7,210 nt of DNA from Anaerolineaceae bacterium. GTDB taxonomy: Bacteria > Chloroflexota > Anaerolineae > Anaerolineales > Anaerolineaceae. A program made the translations under genes and the position numbers. Each line of letters begins with the position of its first letter. Within the stretch, counting starts at the first letter, position 1. The stretch lies in assembly GCA_011620505.1 (NCBI GenBank), contig WOZA01000047.1, positions 1 to 7,210 of the forward strand, read 5' to 3'. Positions 1-6,364 of the stretch are shown here, one piece after another. The notes beneath the pieces are model-generated. The model was not told where the DNA came from and ran no database searches. It saw only the letters and a list, made by a program, of their open reading frames with translations.

Positions 1-21
1 TGAGCGGCAGATGACATTCCG

Positions 22-30
22 TGTTAAAAT
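22..30 (+). promoter_or_regulatory. Candidate extended -10 promoter element for the operon
   Basis: The sequence TGTTAAAAT reads as an extended -10 element (TG, one base, then TAAAAT, five of six matches to TATAAT). No -35 box is visible at the right distance, which is tolerated for extended -10 promoters. Transcription would begin near 36-38, about 20 bases before the chosen pth start at 56. If real, it excludes translation from the earlier in-frame ATG at 11. The call rests on one short motif. Confidence 0.3.
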
Positions 31-55
31 AAAAGATTGCGAAAGCAGAGAGAAC

Positions 56-649
56 ATGGAAGAACTGAACAAGGATTTTCCCGTCATGATCGTCGGACTG
101 GGCAACCCAGGGCCAGCTTACCGCCATACCCGGCATAACTTTGGCTTCCTGGCAATTGATGAACTTTCAGATGCCCTTAATATCCAGGTGAAGCGTTTGA
201 AGTTTAAAGCAATGATTGGTGAAGGCAGATTTGGCGATAGCAAAGTTGTTCTCGTTAAACCAATGACCTTCATGAACGAGTCCGGTCGGGCAGTGGCGCC
301 CCTGATGCATTTTTATAAACTGCCGCTTTCCAACCTGCTGGTCATCCATGACGACCTTGACCTTCCTCTCGGCACACTGCGCCTGCGCCCCAGCGGCGGC
401 ACCTCCGGACAGCGCGGTATGGCATCCATTATCACCCAGCTTGGAACGCAGGAATTCCCGCGGATGCGCCTGGGAATCGGACGACCCCCGGGTCAGATGG
501 ACCCGGTGGATTATGTCCTCAAAGATTTTCTTCCGTCCGAACAAGACCTTCTGAAGATCGTCCTACAAAGGGCAGTAGAAGCCAGCCAGACCTTCATTAC
601 TGAAGGCCTGACAAAGACCATGAACAAATACAATGGGGAAGTCAGCTGA
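56..649 (+). CDS. pth: Peptidyl-tRNA hydrolase
   Basis: This enzyme cleaves the ester bond of peptidyl-tRNAs dropped by ribosomes, freeing tRNA in the cytoplasm. From the ATG at 56 the protein has 197 residues, close to the 194 of the E. coli enzyme. The family pattern is clear: VGLGNPG at 13-19, TRHNFG at 25-30, FMNESG at 72-77, HDDLDLPLG at 98-106 and a C-terminal GLTKTMNKYNG. By alignment from memory, Asn17, His27, Asn74 and Asp99 correspond to the catalytic and binding residues Asn10, His20, Asn68 and Asp93 of E. coli. The usual GHNG segment is instead GQRG (118-121), so the conserved His-Asn pair is missing. The start is uncertain: ATG 11 adds an unfamily-like extension, while ATG 86 begins directly at MIVGLGNPG (187 residues) and has AAGGA ten bases upstream. 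The 3' end overlaps mfd by 17 bases in another frame. Confidence 0.96.
   Translation: MEELNKDFPVMIVGLGNPGPAYRHTRHNFGFLAIDELSDALNIQVKRLKFKAMIGEGRFGDSKVVLVKPMTFMNESGRAVAPLMHFYKLPLSNLLVIHDDLDLPLGTLRLRPSGGTSGQRGMASIITQLGTQEFPRMRLGIGRPPGQMDPVDYVLKDFLPSEQDLLKIVLQRAVEASQTFITEGLTKTMNKYNGEVS
71..75 (+). promoter_or_regulatory. Possible Shine-Dalgarno site for the alternative pth start at 86
   Basis: AAGGA lies ten bases before ATG 86, the codon that opens the MIVGLGNPG strand where many Pth proteins begin. The competing ATG at 56 has only a purine-rich AGAGAGAA directly in front of it, which is too close for a good site. This site therefore favours 86, whereas the full first beta strand (FPVMIVGLG) favours 56. 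The evidence does not settle the start. Confidence 0.3.
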
Positions 650-3600
650 TTATCCTTTGCTTGCGCCGTTAGCCAGTCTGCCAGCCTATCAGGATCTGCT
701 GATCAGGCTGCAGGAAGGCGACTACACCGGCGGCAGCCTGCGCGGTCTGGGACTGCCGCGTGCGGTTCGCCTGGCGGTGCTGGCTGCCTTGCATCACGAC
801 CTCGACAAGCCGATCCTCCTGCTCACAAATCGGGCGGATCGGGCGTTATCGCTCTTCGACGAACTTGGTTTTTGGCTGCCAGAAGGCATTAACCTCTACT
901 TTGCTGAACCAAACCCTTCCTTTTACGAAGATTTGCCTTGGTCGGAAGGCACACGCCACGACCGTCTGCGCGTGCTGGCGGAGTTTAGCCACTACTGGTT
1001 ACCAGGCAGTGTTGCTCCCCAGGCACATTCTGTCGTGATTGCACCGATACGGGCAGCCATGACCCGTACTATTCCCCGCCGGGAGTTCCTGAAAAATACC
1101 CTGCGGATTCACCTGGCAGAGCAGCGCGACCTGGTCGAAACCAGTGCCACCCTGGTCAGGTTGGGCTATGAATACAGCAACATTGTCGTCCGACCGGGTC
1201 AATTTTCGCGTCGTGGCGGCATTCTCGATGCCTGGTCGCATTCCAGCCCCTGGCCTGTTCGGATCGAATTTTTCGGCCAGGAAATTGACACCCTGCGCCT
1301 GTTCGACCCCACCACGCAGCGCACCACGGAAAAAATCGATCAGGCTGTGCTTTTCCCTGCATCGGAAGCCCTCGTTCTCAACCCACCAGTTGAAGGAGAG
1401 CTGCCTTACCAGCCGACTGAACTGCAAATCCCTGATCTTTACCGATTTCCCTCCAGCCTGGTCGACTTCCTGCCCAAAGAAGCCCTGGTTCTCCTGGACG
1501 GGCAAGAATTCATCGAAGCGGCTGCTAACGACATCGAAGAGGAGTCCACTGAACGCAGGGCAAACCAGATTGCCAATCAATCGCTCGCGCAGAACGCTCC
1601 GATTCCTTACCTGACCTGGTCTGAATTAGCCGATAGTCTTAGCCAGCATCAAATGCTCGAACTGGGTCACACCAACGCTGAGGGGGGATCCTCACTTTCA
1701 GCCAGTTTCGGGCCAGGTCCGCGCTTTGCCGGTCGGCTCAAGGAATTTCAGTACCATATTGAGACTCTCAGCAATGAAAACTTGCCCTGGATCGTTGTTT
1801 CGCGCCAGGCTGCCCGGCTAAAACAGCTCTGGACTGAAACTCACCCTGATGTCAAACCTGAAGAAACTCAACAGCATTTCATTGAGGGGTCCATTTCCGG
1901 CGGTTGGGTCCTGAAGCAAGGCGATATCCAGCAGCACCTCCTTTCCGACAGTGAGATTTTTGGTTGGAGCCGCCCACAGCCTCGCCGGCGACCCATGCTG
2001 AGCACTGAAGCCCCCGAGACCGTCTACGCGGATCTGAAGCCAGGCGACTGGGTCGTCCATGTGGACCACGGCATCGGGCAATTCATCGGGTTGCATACTC
2101 CCAACATCGAAGGCGTCCAGCGCGAATATCTCGCCATTGCTTATAAGGACAACGATGTCCTCTATGTCCCGATTCACCAGGCAGACCGGATAACCCGCTA
2201 TATCGGACCCGATAGCGGTCCTCCCTCGTTGAGCCGACTGGGAGGCGCCGAATGGGACCTGACCAAGAGCCGCGTCCGCCATGCAGTCGTGGAAGTTGCG
2301 CAAGACTTGCTGGAGCTCTATGCCAAGCGCCAGACTGCCGAAGGTTATGCTTTTGAACCGGACAACGATTGGCAAAAAGAATTGGAAGCTTCCTTTCCTT
2401 ACATCGAAACCCCGGATCAACTGCTTGCCATCCAACAAGTCAAAGCTGATATGGAATCCAAACGCCCGATGGACAGGCTGCTTTGTGGGGATGTGGGTTA
2501 CGGCAAAACCGAAGTTGCCTTGCGCGCTGCTTTCAAGGCGGTAATGAGCGGCAAGCAGGTGGCGGTTTTGGTGCCCACCACCGTTCTGGCGCAGCAACAT
2601 TATGAAACTTTCCGCCAGCGCCTCTCCGTCTTCCCGGTAACCGTCGAGATGCTTTCACGCTTCCGTTCAAACAAAGCGCAGGATGAAATCATCCGCCTGA
2701 CGGCTGAAAAAAAGGTGGACATCCTGATTGGCACGCACCGCCTTCTCTCAGCAGATGTTAAGTTTAAAGATCTTGGCTTGGTCATCATTGATGAGGAGCA
2801 GCGCTTTGGAGTGACCCACAAGGAGCATCTCAAAAAGTTGCGCTCCGAGGTGGATGTGCTCACCCTCACAGCCACTCCTATTCCGCGCACGCTCTACATG
2901 GCACTCAGCGGCGTTCGGGATATCTCCAATATCAACTCTCCTCCCGAGGAACGTCTGCCGATCATTACACATGTAGGCCCATACGATGATAAATTGGTGC
3001 GGGAAGCCATTGTGCGCGAATTGGATCGCGGTGGACAGGTGTTTTTTGTCCACAACCGCATCCAATCAATTCCAGCGGTCTACAACCACCTTTCCACCCT
3101 TGTCCCGGAAGCGCGTATTGGCATCGGGCACGGTCGGCTGCCCGAAGAGCAGCTCGCTGAGGTGATGCAGCAATTTACCGCCGGGCAAATCGACGTGCTC
3201 CTGTGCACTTCGATCATTGAATCCGGGCTTGATATCCCGAATGCCAATACTCTGATCGTGGACCGCGCAGATACTTTTGGTCTCGCGCAGTTGTATCAAC
3301 TGCGGGGGCGCGTTGGGCGCGGCGCTCAGCGCGCGTTTGCTTATCTCTTCCGCGATAAGAGGCGGGCTCCCACCCCTGAGGGCGAGGAACGCCTGGAAGT
3401 CCTGGCAGACAATCCCCAACTTGGCGCGGGCTACGCTATCGCCATGCGCGACCTGGAAATGCGCGGCGCAGGCGATCTGCTGGGCACGCGCCAATCGGGT
3501 TACATTGCCGCAGTCGGTTTCCACCTTTACACCAAGCTGCTCGGTCAAGCTGTCAGGGCTATGCGCAGCGATTCAGGCTTGCCAGTCGAAACTTCAATAG

Positions 3601-4055
3601 AAGCCCCCAGCCTCAACATCAACGTCGAACTGCCGCTTTCAAGCGAGATTCCCACCAGCTACATCCCCGACCAGGAATTGCGGCTTAAGCTTTACCGCCG
3701 GATCGCTTCTCTGCGCAGTGAAGCCGAGATCGCTCAAACAGAAATCGAGTTCGCAGATCGTTTTGGACCACTCCCACAGGGAGTGTTGGACCTCCTGTTC
3801 CAGATGAAAGTCAAATTGCGCGGTGAAGCTGCAGGAATTGAATCTGTCAGCATCAACAACAACCAGATCCTGCTTTCTTACCCTGCTTTGCCCAATGGCA
3901 TCAAGGACCGCAAGCTGCCCGAGATCGATCCGAGCGTCCGGGTTGGTAAAAATGGCTATTGGGTGAATATCGCCGATTTGAGCAAGGATGAATGGGAAGC
4001 CCGACTGTTGAATGTTTTGCAGAAAATTCTTCAGCAAGGACTCACGCCGGAGTAG
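633..4055 (+). CDS. mfd: Transcription-repair coupling factor Mfd
   Basis: Mfd is a DNA translocase that pushes stalled RNA polymerase off DNA and recruits UvrA to the lesion. At 1140 residues it matches full-length family members (E. coli 1148). The N-terminal UvrB-like region (about 25-340) lacks a Walker A motif and contains the conserved RRGGILD (193-199) of the UvrA-binding face. The CarD-like RNA polymerase interaction domain spans about 468-525. The RecG-like motor has Walker A GDVGYGKTE (619-627), DEEQ (720-723), TATPIPRT (746-753), the CTSIIESGLDIPN motif (858-870) and QLRGRVGRG (889-897). The translocation segment follows (AMRDLEMRGAGDLLG, 937-951), then the C-terminal regulatory domain (about 1000-1100). 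Everything expected is intact. The ATG sits inside the end of pth with no clear ribosome binding site, so translation is probably coupled to pth. Confidence 0.98.
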   Translation: MGKSADYPLLAPLASLPAYQDLLIRLQEGDYTGGSLRGLGLPRAVRLAVLAALHHDLDKPILLLTNRADRALSLFDELGFWLPEGINLYFAEPNPSFYEDLPWSEGTRHDRLRVLAEFSHYWLPGSVAPQAHSVVIAPIRAAMTRTIPRREFLKNTLRIHLAEQRDLVETSATLVRLGYEYSNIVVRPGQFSRRGGILDAWSHSSPWPVRIEFFGQEIDTLRLFDPTTQRTTEKIDQAVLFPASEALVLNPPVEGELPYQPTELQIPDLYRFPSSLVDFLPKEALVLLDGQEFIEAAANDIEEESTERRANQIANQSLAQNAPIPYLTWSELADSLSQHQMLELGHTNAEGGSSLSASFGPGPRFAGRLKEFQYHIETLSNENLPWIVVSRQAARLKQLWTETHPDVKPEETQQHFIEGSISGGWVLKQGDIQQHLLSDSEIFGWSRPQPRRRPMLSTEAPETVYADLKPGDWVVHVDHGIGQFIGLHTPNIEGVQREYLAIAYKDNDVLYVPIHQADRITRYIGPDSGPPSLSRLGGAEWDLTKSRVRHAVVEVAQDLLELYAKRQTAEGYAFEPDNDWQKELEASFPYIETPDQLLAIQQVKADMESKRPMDRLLCGDVGYGKTEVALRAAFKAVMSGKQVAVLVPTTVLAQQHYETFRQRLSVFPVTVEMLSRFRSNKAQDEIIRLTAEKKVDILIGTHRLLSADVKFKDLGLVIIDEEQRFGVTHKEHLKKLRSEVDVLTLTATPIPRTLYMALSGVRDISNINSPPEERLPIITHVGPYDDKLVREAIVRELDRGGQVFFVHNRIQSIPAVYNHLSTLVPEARIGIGHGRLPEEQLAEVMQQFTAGQIDVLLCTSIIESGLDIPNANTLIVDRADTFGLAQLYQLRGRVGRGAQRAFAYLFRDKRRAPTPEGEERLEVLADNPQLGAGYAIAMRDLEMRGAGDLLGTRQSGYIAAVGFHLYTKLLGQAVRAMRSDSGLPVETSIEAPSLNINVELPLSSEIPTSYIPDQELRLKLYRRIASLRSEAEIAQTEIEFADRFGPLPQGVLDLLFQMKVKLRGEAAGIESVSINNNQILLSYPALPNGIKDRKLPEIDPSVRVGKNGYWVNIADLSKDEWEARLLNVLQKILQQGLTPE

Positions 4056-4105
4056 ATTGACACCGCGATCAACGTTTTTCAGGCCTGTGATACATTTAAG
4101 CTCTG

Positions 4106-5479
4106 ATGACTAAGCAACGAAAAGTGATGATTGTGCTGAGCATCACGCTCGTCCTGAGCGGGCTTGGCTTAATCTTTGCCCACCTTTGGCACCCCTATCA
4201 ACTGACTGTGGATGGGCAGACCTTGCACGTCCGAACCATCGCTTTCAGCTTGCGCGGGCTCCTTCGCCAGCTTAACTACGAACTCCAGCCAGATGACCGC
4301 ACCTCGATCGATCCCGACACCTTTTCGCTGAGCTTGCCCAACCGCCTGAGCCTTCAACGCACTCGCCTGGTGAAAATTGAGACCAGTGGTGAGAGTCTGT
4401 CGCTCCAAAGCCCGGAACTACTACCAGCCAACCTGCTGCAAGAAGCCGGGATCCATCTCTTCCCCAAAGATTTGCTCTTGCTCAATGATCAAATTATCAA
4501 TCCTTATGAGCCATTAGCGATCGGCGCAGAAGCGAGGCTGCAGTTTATCCCCGCAAAGCAAATCATAGTGGAAATTGATGGCGAAACCCGAACACTTTTC
4601 ACGCAAAAAGCCACTCTGGCTGAAGCGCTCGCCGAAGCTGGCATCCAATTACAGCCTGAGGACCGCCTCTCCTCCCCGCCAGACACCTTACTCCAAGACC
4701 AAAGCACGTTCACTCTAGCCAAGGCGAAAAGCCTGACGGTCACCCTTGGCAATCAGACCCTCAGCGGCATGTCCGCCGCTCCCACGGTAGGTGAAGCCCT
4801 GGCGGAACTGGGTCTTGCCCCTCAAAACCTTGACCGCTCCATCCCGCCCGAGGACCAACCTCTGCCACAAAACGGGCAGATCAGCCTCATCCAGGGCGCG
4901 GAAAGTATCACCTTGGTCAAGGATGAGACCGCCTTCAATTACACCTATCAACTTGACCCCGAAGCCGAGTTGGACACAACCTCGGTAATCACTCCGGGTC
5001 AGGTTGGGTTGGTTGTTTCGCGCCAGCGCAACCGCGTCGAGAATGGCGTGATCGTCCTCACCCGGGAGGAAGGTCCCTGGAAAGCTTCCGACCCCGCCGA
5101 TGCGGTTTTGGGCAGAGGAACCAGGGTGGTCATCAAAACCGAAGTGGTAGACGGCCAGACGATTGAATACTGGCGCAAGGTGAGCGTTTATGCCACCTCT
5201 TACCATCCATCATCTTCTGGCTCACAGACGCGCTCCGGCCTCCCCCTAACCAAGGGAATTGTGGCAGTAGCGGCTTCATGGTACAACGGCCTGGAGATGC
5301 AGCCAGTTTATGTGCCGGGTTACGGGCATGGCATCATCGCCGATTCGGGCTACGGTATCCCAGGCAGATATTGGATTGACCTGGGGTATGATGATGAAAA
5401 CTACGTCTCCTGGCACGATTGGACCGTTATTTACTTCCTGACTCCCGTGCCAGCCTATGTTGCAGCGATATTGCCATGA
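4106..5479 (+). CDS. Membrane-anchored YabE-like cell-wall protein with DUF348 repeats and a C-terminal 3D domain
   Basis: This 457-residue protein has a basic N-terminus and one hydrophobic segment (about 8-26), either an uncleaved anchor or a signal sequence, so the rest should lie outside the membrane. Four DUF348-type repeats follow, at about 31-72, 88-130, 152-195 and 209-252, each with a strand pair then a helix like LAEALAEAGI and a polar turn; the second is most divergent. A G5-like region covers about 266-345. The C-terminus (about 357-446) is a 3D domain, a small double-psi beta barrel related to the lytic transglycosylase MltA, whose three aspartates fit Asp413, Asp425 and Asp429. 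In YabE and Rpf-like relatives this architecture belongs to peptidoglycan remodelling; the exact reaction here is inferred. No good ribosome binding site precedes the ATG, 50 bases after mfd. The stop overlaps the rsmA start. The gene is not necessarily a strict orthologue of Bacillus yabE, so no symbol is given. Confidence 0.9.
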   Translation: MTKQRKVMIVLSITLVLSGLGLIFAHLWHPYQLTVDGQTLHVRTIAFSLRGLLRQLNYELQPDDRTSIDPDTFSLSLPNRLSLQRTRLVKIETSGESLSLQSPELLPANLLQEAGIHLFPKDLLLLNDQIINPYEPLAIGAEARLQFIPAKQIIVEIDGETRTLFTQKATLAEALAEAGIQLQPEDRLSSPPDTLLQDQSTFTLAKAKSLTVTLGNQTLSGMSAAPTVGEALAELGLAPQNLDRSIPPEDQPLPQNGQISLIQGAESITLVKDETAFNYTYQLDPEAELDTTSVITPGQVGLVVSRQRNRVENGVIVLTREEGPWKASDPADAVLGRGTRVVIKTEVVDGQTIEYWRKVSVYATSYHPSSSGSQTRSGLPLTKGIVAVAASWYNGLEMQPVYVPGYGHGIIADSGYGIPGRYWIDLGYDDENYVSWHDWTVIYFLTPVPAYVAAILP

Positions 5480-6303
5480 GCCTTGAGTTTCTGAACATCC
5501 AGCCCCTGCTGAAGCGCTACCACATCCAGCCCAAGAAATCTCTGGGGCAAAATTTTCTGGTGGAGCCGGCAGGTCTGATGAAAGTGGTCGATGCCGCAGA
5601 ACTCTCTGGCAGCGAAGAGGTGCTCGAAATTGGCGCAGGCTTGGGCAGCCTGACCTACCTGCTGGCACAGACTTGCACGCGCGTAACCACGGTTGAGATT
5701 GACCGCCACATGCTCGAGCCGCTCACGGAAGCTTTGAAGCCTTTTACTAATGTTCAGATAGTGCCTGGTGATATTCTGGAGCTTGATCCTGCGACTCTCG
5801 TTAGCCAGGAAAATTACGTGGTGGTGGCAAATATCCCCTACTACATCACCTCCGCGATCATCCGCCACTTGCTCGAAGCTGCTGTCAAGCCTTCGCGCAT
5901 TATCTTGACCATTCAAAAAGAGGTTGCGCAGCGCATTGTGGCGCGTGATGGCAAGATGAGCTTGCTTTCGCTATCGGTTTTCGTTTTCGGTGAGCCGGAG
6001 ATCGCCGGCACGATCCCGGCAGGCAGTTTCTTCCCCGCGCCGGATGTGGACTCGGCGGTGCTGCGCATCCGCCTCCATCCCGAGCCGCTTATTCCCTCAT
6101 CGCAGCTGGATCTGTTTTTCAAGCTGGCGCATGCCGGTTTTGGGCAGAAGCGCAAAACGCTGCGCAATTCGCTTTCGGCTGGCTTGAGCCTGCCTGCCAA
6201 TGAGGTCGAAGCCAGGCTGCTTGAGGCTGACATTGAGCCTTCCCGCCGGGCTGAAACGCTCAGCATGGCTGAGTGGGCAAGGCTTGTGGACAATTTCAAC
6301 TAA
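5476..6303 (+). CDS. rsmA: 16S rRNA (adenine1518-N6/adenine1519-N6)-dimethyltransferase
   Basis: RsmA (KsgA) transfers four methyl groups from S-adenosylmethionine to two adjacent adenines in helix 45 of 16S rRNA late in small-subunit assembly. The 275-residue protein has every family signature: KKSLGQNFLVE (20-30), SAM-binding EIGAGLGSLT (51-60), VEID (73-76) whose acidic residue holds the SAM ribose, GDILELD (98-104), the catalytic NIPYYITS (119-126), QKEVAQRIVA (147-156), FFPAPDVDSAV (185-195) and FGQKRKTLRNSL (222-233). The frame is open back to an ATG at 5419, but that adds 19 residues foreign to the family. The ATG at 5476 overlaps the upstream stop as ATGA, the usual sign of coupled re-initiation. 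In Bacillus, yabE also precedes ksgA, with rnmV between; here rnmV is absent. Confidence 0.98.
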   Translation: MSLEFLNIQPLLKRYHIQPKKSLGQNFLVEPAGLMKVVDAAELSGSEEVLEIGAGLGSLTYLLAQTCTRVTTVEIDRHMLEPLTEALKPFTNVQIVPGDILELDPATLVSQENYVVVANIPYYITSAIIRHLLEAAVKPSRIILTIQKEVAQRIVARDGKMSLLSLSVFVFGEPEIAGTIPAGSFFPAPDVDSAVLRIRLHPEPLIPSSQLDLFFKLAHAGFGQKRKTLRNSLSAGLSLPANEVEARLLEADIEPSRRAETLSMAEWARLVDNFN

Positions 6304-6330
6304 TCCAATTTATTACTAAATAACATTAAG

Positions 6331-6336
6331 AGGAGG
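6331..6336 (+). promoter_or_regulatory. Orphan consensus Shine-Dalgarno sequence in the convergent gap
   Basis: AGGAGG, the strongest ribosome-binding motif seen at any gene boundary of the window, lies 27 bases after the rsmA stop, where no recognised plus-strand gene begins. A TTG codon follows after ten bases (6347) and opens a 43-codon frame ending at 6478, antisense to the end of the minus-strand gene. The motif may be chance, a relic of a lost gene, or a real small-protein start. I see no other support for translation. Confidence 0.25.
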
Positions 6337-6364
6337 TTTAGCGGTTTTGCTCGGCCTGATGCGG

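Noticed and set aside
11..55. N-terminal extension of Pth from the ATG at 11
   Set aside because: Pth proteins start close to the VGLGNPG strand, and the candidate -10 element at 22-30 would lie within this extension.
1818..2600. Long open frame on the minus strand within mfd (260 codons)
   Set aside because: It is fully inside the well-supported mfd gene, shows no recognisable domain, and is expected from codon bias on the opposite strand.
4057..4062. Perfect -35 hexamer TTGACA just after the mfd stop
   Set aside because: At 16-18 bases downstream there is no -10-like sequence; the nearest candidates (GATACA, TACATT) are 26-28 bases away, too far for a normal promoter.
4080..4087. Palindrome CAGGCCTG after a T-run, considered as a terminator or operator
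   Set aside because: Eight bases with no loop, and the T-run is on the wrong side for a plus-strand terminator. Such palindromes occur by chance.
5419..5475. N-terminal extension of RsmA from the ATG at 5419
   Set aside because: The added residues do not resemble the family N-terminus and lie wholly within the upstream 3D-domain coding region; the ATGA start at 5476 fits both family length and operon style.
6310..6323. Inverted repeat TTATT-ACTA-AATAA between the convergent genes, considered as a bidirectional terminator
   Set aside because: The stem is five AT-only pairs and is not followed by a T-run on either strand, so it would be too weak.
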